64,000 nucleotides of DNA from Acrasis kona (taxonomy: Eukaryota > Heterolobosea > Eutetramitea > Acrasida > Acrasidae): NCBI GenBank assembly GCA_026419775.2, contig JAOPGA020001558.1:1-64000 (forward strand). The letters run 5' to 3'. The translations under genes and the position numbers were made by a program. This document shows, piece after piece, positions 12,201-20,323 of the stretch. Each line of letters starts with the position of its first letter. The stretch's first letter is position 1. The notes under the pieces were generated by a model. The model ran no database searches. It had not been told where the DNA came from and saw nothing but the letters and a program-made list of their open reading frames with translations.

Positions 12201-12487
12201 TATGGTACTCTTTCTGTGCTTGCTATGCTGCAGGCTTCTCATACCTTTTGGTTGTGTATGGAATAAAATTTGACACCGAATCCATTAGTTGGATGAAGGT
12301 GTGTGCGATCTCGTTAGGTCAGGACATTTTTGTAAATTCTCCTGCCATATTTGTTATTAGAAGTATTGTGTTAGTTCTTATATTAAAATTCTTGGAGACT
12401 CTGTTCTTCGGGATCAGGTTAGACTTTTTGAAGAGAACAAAGAAAGCGGAGAACTATGTTTCGGAGGAGCCGTCTATAAAAGAGTAA
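6233..12487 (+). CDS. GPS-domain polycystin-1-like membrane protein with mucin stalk
   Basis: A single 6.25-kb exon encodes 2084 residues. Order: signal peptide (about 1-26); Cys-containing ectodomain to about 370, with segments reminiscent of REJ domains; a Thr/Pro/Ile/Val mucin-like stalk of about 535 residues including a 24-residue tandem repeat; an EGF-like Cys cluster at about 1052-1080; GAIN-like region ending in a GPS motif (CQCNHTTDFAGF, near 1363); then about ten membrane segments. The first is at about 1402-1430, the next two at 1478-1536, a 240-residue charged cytosolic loop follows, and the rest lie between 1785 and 2060. GPS plus about ten or eleven passes is the polycystin-1/PKD1L plan, but the first loop is too short for a PLAT domain. 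Likely a surface sensor or adhesion molecule. Confidence 0.8.
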   Translation: MHSCFSHNVLTIWAVIITFLIPGLYSHSETKEIFCDSRYIQNQLVTWRGHSCDIAVANEGFIVSEDKSSMFLNYYDFSVESFGDILYTDCSALLTNETRIDYKCSLHCRRENSSVYRKCTATVISLNKESIPFRSVVYNFHAQRNSRFEIITSVNSHTMKVRDTRYVIGQCEDLVISGTNTLDAFWMWRVKCVHFTPDELSSMVSIIKEGTFTIQSHLLSAVDECEFTSNSRNKNGVVFVDTFSMYKSKSRSPVVTIIGGNKQIQQKSKPIILSATLTNVCNLSLTEFKWTSNIENLDLTKFRSRELTLPAGVMPLSNKEGHQFTLKTTYKGASQYTIIQVQVIEDEQRTILDNSQRTSNHKRWIPTVTPVVAATVNLATTSRLPTITFTLINVPTVATTVTTTPITTNVPTTPITTNVHTATITSPATSIPTSPLTPALTPIQTVSVSNVATLVQSSVPTATVPIISTVLPTVTVNIPTSIPTVVLTTDHSTQIATLPQTSIPTDTIANVVTDIPTPTPVVTSVPTEIPTVTPVITSLPTSGVTNIPTTVPKATDPFVATLTSTVTPVNVPTSIPTMTLVESTSTQAIVVPLTTASISTPTNVLINVPTNIPTITPIITPVPTITPVVTSVVTDIPTITPVMTSVPTITPVVTSVLTDIPTITPIITPVPTITPVVTSVVTDIPTITPIITPVPTITPVVTSVVTDIPTITPVMTSVHTSIILSTDTSHLVPTVDATTSVPTIPSLTTSLTNIPTATLPHVTTSIPTPIITTPQPLTSTLTLIPTTASISNPSTPTLIPTNAIATSIINTPTNIPTITTPSTHTSTPTTSYMINTPTAVVTATPASTLVTTSTTTISSTLYPVATSIANTPTVTSVATNQTPTQTSAHSSTLNPTSTTQFNILKNANCTITPTTGVSTVTVFNITCPVWSNSPVLYTYGYLDQFNRKIQIQGATDSHYITTSSIPIGYGTEYKLKIFVSISTNEDNIDVLNTIQALPSVNLTSMTSVSSLVNNYTILTDNLISNRNYSSALNTLQIMTQVINSVSITSSPCNNNCSMRGYCDAVKQVCICQEGCGGSDCSISSAYSDILKQTRYAMLNSLSSIVNNTNNTNSQIVSQNTYILEAITSSPSEITSSSRQMAISISKEIMSVLVQLKSVDSAVTTSVIVTTSNVVTSSFMNNGSDVDYVLESSYDVVNRAVEVIEKNSNVSSTTAVSTNQFSVVVTKNNMNELRGKTLLSNRISFKIPINFTSSSSTFNSSDVISISAIFALENPYRYSASSGNITTSVVGLTFKNSIGLPLLVKDLVEPIAFVISAPYGIDIDKLQNNINKTVPSCKFWDTKNSSWSTRGCFVSSINTNNITCQCNHTTDFAGFMDPFLPKFNILDLSDLDNIRTINKDNYTTLLVVLILLSVFLIVVLFLIVLESCCVYIKPKVKEDEELIGPKTKPRRFRELISSFVLYNNYLSYITNDQEGAYGRIPKVTLLYLTILGIMMSNALSFHQNNKNNIIQYISSIVISSMIFTPFVLIFNFLFTKTVPKIIFCGSCIKKSSTKDTKAKGTDVELVDDDNFDYIFNKDERVDDMQPPPIKRPSQIAQIMEQTGFAMKRRDSRYLDNVLYDNLDNENNEPINKFKHIIIRKKRMEMNLQKREALELGPLEIFKSDREFKKDNSHVFEVTKVQEFALTPDARNNVPFALSIDDKNNTPTQADSIVCTSPDTESVVSLSNIIIKEDNKEPHTLIANTPTKLYSQEDRRRSINIFTIALDRLDHLCNDAVDFTTKKLMRITWQGILLFFLFTLFYFSFITIFIILLPICFSITSVSLFIVGGVLICVYFWFLYGAFLYLRGARYRYGRLKAWRASRRVRALNFVFVFLLLSINISIAALCFMVVKEGSDEFFWLITVDACTFTITLCQLFCFIALSIQLKVDLIKDDDNFDVISPATPAATEESVAVSVNLDESSTTRSKFEMIKEAISKFFENPTWFPWYFIFIWYSFCACYAAGFSYLLVVYGIKFDTESISWMKVCAISLGQDIFVNSPAIFVIRSIVLVLILKFLETLFFGIRLDFLKRTKKAENYVSEEPSIKE
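8066..8388 (+). repeat. 72-bp tandem repeat inside the mucin stalk
   Basis: Four complete copies (8066-8137, 8138-8209, 8210-8281, 8282-8353) and part of a fifth code for a 24-residue unit of the form IPTITP-(I/V)-(I/M)-T-(P/S)-V-PTITPVVTSV-(V/L)-TD. Copies differ by only a few bases, so expansion is recent. All copies keep the reading frame of the surrounding protein. Confidence 0.93.
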
Positions 12488-12591
12488 CCAAGACTCGTAA
12501 CGAATAAATATTATTTCCACAACCTCTGTGATTGAAATAACTCTTCATAATAAAGTTTCAATCTAATTTTAGTTGATCAACCAGATAAAAA

Positions 12592-12985
12592 ATGTTCTCC
12601 AAACTATTCATCGTCATCATAGCGTGTATTGTGTGCTTTGTACTCTGTCAAGATACATTCACAAATCTCGGCGGAGCAGATCAGCCTTTCCACGATGAAA
12701 AAGACGTAGCGCGCATCGAAGTATGTACACTTTTAGAATAGCTACTAACATCAAAAGACTTGTGTTGGTCAATGTTTAACGAAATATCCTGGTGTGAAAG
12801 AATTCATTATGCAGAGATCTACAACAATCTCCGGGCTTCAGGTAATGTTCTTAGGAGAAGTCCCCAAGCTAACTATCTACACCAAAACTGGTGACGTTGA
12901 AACCCAATATGATGTGAAAGACATGTCGGCAGACGAAATCGAGAAGTTGGTTGTTCAACATGGTTGCAGAAAGCGTACAATGTAA
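12592..12985 (+). CDS. Secreted SelM/Sep15-family thioredoxin-fold protein (Cys form)
   Basis: Exons 12592..12720 and 12758..12985 (37-nt intron) give 118 residues. A hydrophobic signal peptide (1-19) precedes a Sep15/SelM domain. The join creates ARIETCVGQCLTKYPGV, which aligns with the redox loop of selenoprotein M/F, and the downstream block GLQVMFLGEVPKLTIY matches the family core. In animals the loop is Cys-x-x-Sec or Cys-x-Sec. Here it is C-V-G-Q-C, two cysteines three residues apart, with no in-frame TGA. The family works in the ER as thiol oxidoreductases in protein quality control. No KDEL-type retention signal is seen. Family call is firm; redox activity is inferred. Confidence 0.82.
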
Positions 12986-13207
12986 AGCTATATAAATTAT
13001 TTTAACCTTAAATTTTTCTCATCTTTTATGCTTTCATACAAAACTAAAATATTGCCGCACTTAGAGGGTAACATTCACTATCCATCTATGAACGTACCAG
13101 GAAGAGCGACTATTATATGATGCACTCAGTACGAACAATTGCTCTTATTTATTAATGAACTGGTTCGTGTGGAGTGATATAGAGTACTTCAGCCTTAACC
13201 TAATATA

Positions 13208-13506
13208 ATGAAGAGGATGCTAACGTTGTGTGTTACAATTGTATCTTTACATTCAGAATTGTGGTATGGAATAATTCAGGTTGTCCATTCACAATTTGAA
13301 TACAAAAAGAACGACATTTCTGCTCCATGTATGACCTTGAACATATGTTCCTGCGTAGGTTTTCATTAAGTAATCTTCATGTCCTTAACGTTTCAGATTG
13401 TGCGTTCTGAATGCGTCGAAAGTAAATGATCTGCTTCGTCTAACACATTATTAAAATTACAGATGCATCACTCATTCATATAAAGGAATACATACCCTTG
13501 GCATGA
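13208..13506 (+). CDS. Possible small secreted peptide gene (four exons)
   Basis: Exons 13208..13240, 13280..13354, 13397..13421 and 13463..13506 are separated by three GT-AG introns of 39, 42 and 41 nt, exactly the usual size range. Splicing gives 58 residues: a signal-peptide-like start (MKRMLTLCVTIVVHS) and a short tail with four cysteines. No homologue is recognised, and such chains can arise by chance in AT-rich sequence, so this is a candidate only. The alternative is that the whole 12986-13677 stretch is non-coding. Confidence 0.3.
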
Positions 13507-13677
13507 GTTATGTATTATTTTATTCAAGTGATGTAAATAATAAATACTTCACAAAAACTAGATTGTCTTATTTCTTGTCTTCTAGTCTTTTTATTTGTAG
13601 TGATTATTCAGCTTTTCTTTTTATAATTATCAGACTGGATAGAATGAATGGAACGTCCCATGATACAAAATTGATTT

Positions 13678-14712
13678 TTATTCATGATCATTAGAATTTT
13701 TAGTTAAAACGTCGACACCCTCTTCTGTGATAAGTATCGTGTGCTCCCAAGTAGCAGACGTAAACCTATCCCTGGTAACGATCGTCCAATCATCCTTCCA
13801 TTTATTCCAGTATCGTGCACCAGTCATTACAATCGGTTCTATTGTAAACGTCATACCAGGCACCATACGCCTCATAGGATCCGATGGCTTGAGCAGTCCA
13901 GTGAACGTTTCGTTCATCTCATTGGTTTCCGTGTGGATAATTTGGGGAAATCCATGGAAGTATGAGCCAATACCATGTCCGACAAATTCTTCGGGAATGA
14001 AGTACTTTAACTTTTTAGATTTTATATATTTATTAATGGCCTTCCCAACAACATCAAATGATTTATTTGGACCGCACACACTGATCCCTACATTTACACA
14101 TTCTTGAGCGACGTGAAGAAGATCCTTTAAGCGGTCCCTCTTGCTAGGGTCCAATGTTTCGCCACCTCCCACTAGCACCGTCTCTGAACAGTCACCATGA
14201 AACCCATTGAAAAATACACTAACATCAATGTTGATCACATCTCCATCATGTAAAACCGTATCATCTGGTATTCCGTGTACCATTACTTCATTTACACTTG
14301 TACAAATACTTTTTGGATAATTGTTGTAACGTAGAGGCGATGGATAGGCATTGTTTGAAATTATAAATTCATGCACCTTTCTGTCTATACCATCCGTTGT
14401 GGCTCCTGGCTTAACCAGCGATAGAGCTAACTCAAGTGTCCTTCTCGCCAATAAACATGAGCCCCTCATGCCCTGAATTTGTTCCGGCGTCTTGACCTCA
14501 ATGGGATGTAACGAATCCACTATTCTGGTTTCATAATAAATTGGTTTTTCGATATGCTCAGGAACACTTAATTCAGGCGTCACGTTCCCCTTACGTATTA
14601 TTCTAGGCGTAAAAGATATATTATTAACATCATATGCTTTGCGAACATAATAACGACAATAAGAAGATTTAACACGTAAAGTTGACAAGATCATTTTACA
14701 AAAAGAAATCAT
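13678..14712 (-). CDS. METAP1D: Methionine aminopeptidase type 1, mitochondrial type
   Basis: A single exon of 344 residues with an Arg/Ser/Tyr-rich N-terminus that fits a mitochondrial targeting peptide. The pita-bread metalloprotease core follows. Metal ligands are visible: Asp in NIDVSVFF, Asp in GFHGDCSE, His in GHGIGSYFHG, Glu in FTIEPI and Glu in SATWEHT; the substrate His lies in VMVHGIP. The enzyme removes the initiator methionine from organelle proteins. The first ATG (14712-14710) overlaps the stop codon of the upstream XRN1 gene. A second in-frame ATG lies at 14694 and may be the true start. Confidence 0.93.
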   Translation of the reverse strand: MISFCKMILSTLRVKSSYCRYYVRKAYDVNNISFTPRIIRKGNVTPELSVPEHIEKPIYYETRIVDSLHPIEVKTPEQIQGMRGSCLLARRTLELALSLVKPGATTDGIDRKVHEFIISNNAYPSPLRYNNYPKSICTSVNEVMVHGIPDDTVLHDGDVINIDVSVFFNGFHGDCSETVLVGGGETLDPSKRDRLKDLLHVAQECVNVGISVCGPNKSFDVVGKAINKYIKSKKLKYFIPEEFVGHGIGSYFHGFPQIIHTETNEMNETFTGLLKPSDPMRRMVPGMTFTIEPIVMTGARYWNKWKDDWTIVTRDRFTSATWEHTILITEEGVDVLTKNSNDHE

Positions 14713-17700
14713 TTTTTATTTTCTTGTTGTGGAGGTTGCTGAGGTGGCTGTTGTTGATAACCAAATTGTGGTTGTGGTGGATAATAATAACCATAATAAT
14801 TCTGATAACCAGTAGGTGGCGCATAAAAATGAGAAGCATCAGGTGCTATACCACCGTATTGAGGCGGAGGTACGTAATGATGAGGAGCAGGAGCATTCAC
14901 GTACATTTGCTGTTGTTGAGGCACATTGGATGATTGTACAAACGAAGGAACCAACAATCCACCAGAATTTGTTTCTACATAATCTCCAATCTGTTGTTGC
15001 TGATGCGATCCGTTCGCATTTGTATTTTTGTGATGATTTGCACCTTTGTATTCCTTTTGCTTATTTAATCTAGGTTGTTGTTGTTGGTGATCCGAACGTT
15101 GTTTTTGATATCCTCTACCACCAGTGATGGGCGCACCACCAACGTTCGTCACAGCGTTATTAACCTTTTGTTGTTGTCTGTATCGATCTTGTTTGTTTTT
15201 GAATACTTCCGATGGACTCCATTTCTTTAAATAAGAATCTCCATCAACTACTACAGGTGCAGATGCAACGACAGCATTCTCCACTTGCTTTGGTTGTTGT
15301 TGTTCCGTTTTTTCTACAAATTTACTCGATGATTTCGATTGTTGATCATCTTTAATTTGTAAAGATTTGAATCGATTCGTAACTTGCGTTGATGGTTTTT
15401 CCGTAACATTTCTCCTCGTCGATTCCTTCTTATTCGATCTAGGTTGTTGTTGTTGTTGTTCCGATGGTTGTTGCAATTGAGCATAAGGATCGATCCTAAC
15501 GGGTTCGCTCATCTTTGGAACGCTCGTCACATTTTGATTCGCATGTGCAAATTTGTTAAATCGTTGTTGTTGTTGTTGATTACCAGATGACGTTCGATAC
15601 TTGATGAGGGTGAGATTGAGCAGCTGACATAACGGCACGACGCCACCGCGTCTCGTTTGTAAGGTACGGTCCAATAAAGTACCTCCGATGAATTCATCGT
15701 CGAATACGACTTGTGCAGTTTCTCCTTCGATGGCGACCAACACTCCTTGTTGATTCATCGGCACGCTACCTGATGCTCCGATGCTAATCACTCGATGACC
15801 AATGAACATGTTGCTTCGTTGATTCAAATCGATTGGGAACGGATCGCCTGGTTTGTATAACACTCTTGGAGTATTGACGACGATGGTCGCGGTGGATTCG
15901 TTGTTTTGGAATTGATTCGGGGGCAACGATGATGATGATGCCCATTCGATGGACGCTTGTTCAATTTCTTGAATTATTTTTTTCGGGAACATTTCAATTT
16001 CTGCAGAAACGAACGGAATGTTGCTGTAGGGTTGATTCTTGATCCATTCCGAAATTTCCTTGATTTTTAATTCGTACAATTGTTGTGATTTGCGAGCGTC
16101 CGATTGTAAATCTGCATCGTTGGCTATTCTGGATGCGATGGACGGGAATAATGCTTCGCATTTCAATTTCAAATTACTGGATTGGTCGATGAGCTGTACC
16201 ATCTCTCCGAAGGTGTTCTTGAAATCTTGAATCACTTGAATGGCTTTGTCGGATAGTTCCCACGACGACGAACTGGCCATGTTGAATTTGCTCGAATTGG
16301 GTCGGTCCATTGCCGTTCCCGTTTGGAAATTCAAAAAGTAACTTTCGTCGAGCGTCTGCGCGTTGTATTCGCACCTACAATATCCGACCACTCTCTTGTT
16401 TAATTTCAACGATCTCATTCCTAATCCGATGGCATGTGATAATTTACCATCCGGTAATTCCAATTTGATGCTTCCCACCAACAATCCCAACGTCTTTGAT
16501 TGGATTCCTAATCGATCGGCTGCATTTCTGAAAGAGAACCATTTGGTGCTCGTGTATTGATTGATGCTTTGTGGATAGGGAGGAGATGACATTTGTGATG
16601 GATTGATTTTTAATGTGATGCATGGTCCGGTTGTTTTGTTTTCTGCGATGGATTCCACGGTGACTTGTTTGCCGAAATGTTTTCCTTCGCCCAAATAAAA
16701 CAAGGTTGACCCGAGCGGGAATTCCTGTAAAATGGCGGGAACTCCTCTCTCTACGAATCGAGAATCAATTTGTGGCGAATAATGAGTGGCCAATAATTGT
16801 AATGGATAAGCAAATTCGTCCTGATAGAATTGTCTCACCACGCTTCCGTTGCTCAACTTTTCCATTCCCTTGAATAATTTCACGAACAACAAAACGTCGA
16901 TATCTCCACATTCGACTCCACTTTTTCTTGCCAACGTGGATCGGTGATAATTACATTCCTTTTGGAATTGTTCCTTGTCGGAATTGGAATGTAATTCTTT
17001 GGGCGATCTGGAATCGTAGAAACTACCGTAAGCATCGCATAACGAAGAAACGACGGCTAATCTTGGATATGGATATCCAATGTACACCTTGGTGCCGATC
17101 AAATGGACGAATTGTTCTGCCGATTGTTGATTCGATTTGAAGTGATTGGATTCGATGGCCTCTAATTCTTCTTGAATGCTTTGTTGTTGATTTTTTAATT
17201 TTTGATTGTAACCTTCCACGTCGAGATGTAATACCAAACAAGGTACTTTGCTGGGCATTCCGAATAAATTAACGCCTGCGTATCTAACGTCGCTCACTAC
17301 GGGTCTCGAATGTAATGTTGGAAATCCTTCGGGCGATTGATTTCCAATCTTTACGCCGGGTACTAACGCAGGTATGAATTTGCCGGTGGGCATTTCGAAA
17401 TTAAAAGATTTGCATTTACAATTGATAATGTCCGATAGTTGACCGGGCAATGTGGATGGGTAGGTATATGGATTCATTTGTGCATCGTACTTGAAGATTA
17501 TGTTATGGCCGAATGCATTCCTTTCGCGTTCGTCGTTGGTCAGTAATTGTTGATCGATGCTCTTCACGGCCGATAACAATTTGGTTTCGTCAATGAATGG
17601 TAATTTCACGACTCCCTCCCATTCGTATTTTGTGTTCTCTCGATCGATTTCGATGGCACCCTTTGGATAAAAATCAACGATTGGAGAATTGGGATCGTTC

Positions 17701-19591
17701 ATGAGTTGTCGATAAGGAGCGGGTATCAAGTGGCTCGAACGAGGCGGTAACACTCCGAGTAGTTGCGTCGTAGGGATGGAATGGAGTTCCCAAATGTAAT
17801 TTCACATCTCGACTGACATTTTCGAGATCAATCAGATCGCTTGCGATGGGCGAGTAATGGAACGGATAGAACCAATTCCACGAGCAACATCCCTGATAAT
17901 AGTAATTAAAGACCCACGTGAGCGCCTCTACGTATGCAAGTACGACCTTTCTTCTTTCGACGGCGTCGTCGAAATCAATGTTGAATTTAAAAGTGTAATA
18001 GTTGCGGTGCCACTTGTTGAAATTGAATTGTCCATTTTCTAACGATGCCGATAATCCATAATCGTCTTCTTCTTCTTCTTGCATGTTGGTTGGATCCAAT
18101 TCTTCATCGTCTTCCAAAGTGTCGATGATTGCTTCTCCGTAGAGGTCGCTTAGCGGAATGTCGACTCCGTAATCGAGAGTGGAAGGTGCTTGAAAGTCCA
18201 TTACGCTTCCTACGCCCAATACTGCGCTAATGTCGAGCGGCGCTCCTCCAGAATCATGATTTAATAACTTTTCGTGCATTCGTATTTGTGCTTGTAATTG
18301 ATCGGGTGTGAGGGATGATGTGGAATTGAAAATGGATTGAGTCACGTTCGTTAGGGGCATGGTTGGTCTGGATGATGTCTCTAGTGTGGGAATGACCTTT
18401 CCTCTTCTTTCCTTCTCTGCTGTCCTCTTGTACTTTCCTCTGCTGTTGTTTCCCTTCTTTTCATCCTTGGCTCTTTGGGTGAGGATGGAGTTTTCTCTCT
18501 CTCCTAATTTTCTTACAAAGACTTCGACGCGTGCCCAGTCAATGACACCTTGTGAGGTCAAGTATCCTGGTAAGGTGGGTAGGATCAATTTGTAAGTTTC
18601 GAATAATGTGGTGATGGCTCCTTCCTTAATGTCAAGCGTTGGCATGTGTGGGATGAAATCATTTCCACAAAAGAAGCACATGAACACGTAGTCGTCAATG
18701 ATTCGCTCGAGATCGAAACCAAAAGGAACTTTTAAATCCTTGAACTCTAGTTCCATGTATTCTCTCATGGCGCACAAGTGAAGCAGGTGGAATTTTTCTT
18801 TTAGCGGTTTGACCTCTTCTCTCTTTTCACTCTTCTTGCTGGTAAACTTGTACTGAGAGAATACATCTTCTCTCAAGAGCACAAAATGAGGTTCGTGGGC
18901 AGCCAGACCAAGCATGATGAGATCGGCGTCGAGTCCGTACAGACAATGGGTTTCGTTGGGCTGATAACCAGGTTGTGCCTTGCGGCCTCTAATAAAGTCC
19001 ATGATCTTATGTTCTCCTTCTCCTGGTACGGAGTGGCCTGAGAAAATTACGTTACACCGTTGCCAACGTAAGTCGTCTTGCATTTTTTTGTGTATTAGGT
19101 AATGTAAGTGTCTGGATAATTCCGCCATGAATTCTGTGCCGGGAGTGATCGCGTTGGAATCAAAGCAGTCTTCAAGATCAGGTACGTTAGCTCCCTTCTT
19201 GATGAGATCTTCTCTTAGTTGGGATGCGTCGATACCAGAGCGGAAACGACGTTGCCTTTGTTGGTTCATCTTGGCGCGGGGAGCGACTCCGTCAATCGCC
19301 ATGAAAAAATGTTTGCGGGGTCTTGCTAGATCGAATAATTTGTCAATATATTGAAAAACTCTAAGCACAACTTCCTTAGGGCCTAATTTCATGCGCACTC
19401 CATCCTCGTTTGTATCAGCAGTGCAGTTGTGGATGATACCATTCATATCCAGGTATAAATTATCTGTTGCTATTAGATGATGTTGGAGTATAATTTGTAG
19501 TACCTATTGATGGACAGGAATTTTCTGTCAGGGGGGCGATGGTGCTTGGATACCTCTCTACAAGCCACCTAAAAAAACGTGGTACACCCAT
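14709..19591 (-). CDS. XRN1: 5'-3' exoribonuclease XRN1, with a single-base frame break
   Basis: Exon 1 is 19591..19504 and the main exon runs 19463..14709; the intron is 40 nt. The N-terminus reads MGVPRFFRWLVERYP, the invariant XRN start, and continues with YLDMNGIIHNC, DGVAPRAKMNQQR, YGLDADLIMLGL, CGNDFIPHMP and SWNWFYPFHYSP, the catalytic core that degrades decapped mRNA in the cytoplasm. Near 17767 the frame slips by one base between GTPFHPY and QLLGVLPPRSS, although the two sides are exactly collinear with the family. Counting one extra base there, the protein would be 1613 residues. The C-terminal third is Gln/Asn-rich and disordered, as in other XRN1 proteins. The break is an assembly error or a real lesion. 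Confidence 0.9.
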
Positions 19592-20323
19592 TTGTTTGTT
19601 TAAACTTGAACTAAATAACGGTTAATAACCTTTGAAATGATGTTGTTTCTCTAAACAATTATAAAGTTGAGTGGAACAATTTTCGATCTTCCATATCTTC
19701 GAACTTTGATTGTAATTGATGCGTCTGGCCAATCGCACTTGTTATTTATATTCCTAATAACCATGGGCCTGTATAAGGTTTTGTCGTGTGCATAATCTGT
19801 GCAGATCTGGAGTAAATGCGACGGAGATAGACATAGATATCGTTTGTTATCGTGACATTATATTTTAACAGAGGATGAAACTGCAGTATTGAAAATGATG
19901 AAAATGTTGCCACAAAGAAGGCCATGAGCATCTCCCAAATGCAATGTCATTGATTTATTGGCAGCACAAAAGCCGACTCAAGCGACTATCCCTACAAGCG
20001 ATCTTCACCAACAATGAGCTAATTGGATGATAGCTCCAATTTCTAAAATTTTGAACACTAATTTTACGACATGTTTCATGCTACATTGCTGATGCTATCA
20101 AACGGGAATTAGTTAGAAGTGTTCTTAATTTCAACTTACTTTCATTAAATGTTAAACTTCGAAATGTTCTGACTTGAGTAATTAGTATTATTTTTTTGTT
20201 TAATTCTTTTGTGTAATAGTTTTTGATGTTCAGGACTCAACTTGATACTACTTGTGACCTAAACATCACACTGATCAACTAATATTACAACAAAAAAACT
20301 TCAAAGTTCAAATCATTTGCTTC
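19592..20323. other. Intergenic region between two divergent genes
   Basis: No gene is supported. A 61-codon minus-strand frame at 19746-19931 begins with a hydrophobic stretch, and could be joined to a further open stretch near 19650-19800 only with a weak GTCACG donor; it is left unassigned. The region should contain the promoters of XRN1 and of the helicase-like gene. Confidence 0.35.

Noticed and set aside
12758-12785. Selenocysteine codon in the SelM-like loop
   Set aside because: No in-frame TGA occurs in the spliced frame; the positions are TGT (Cys) and CAA.
13503-13694. 63-codon plus-strand frame
   Set aside because: AT-rich, no motif, overlaps the 3' end of MetAP and starts where the candidate small gene ends.
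17740-17790. An intron to explain the XRN1 frame change
   Set aside because: Conserved residues run up to both sides of the break with no spare bases and no GT-AG pair; introns here are at least about 32 nt.
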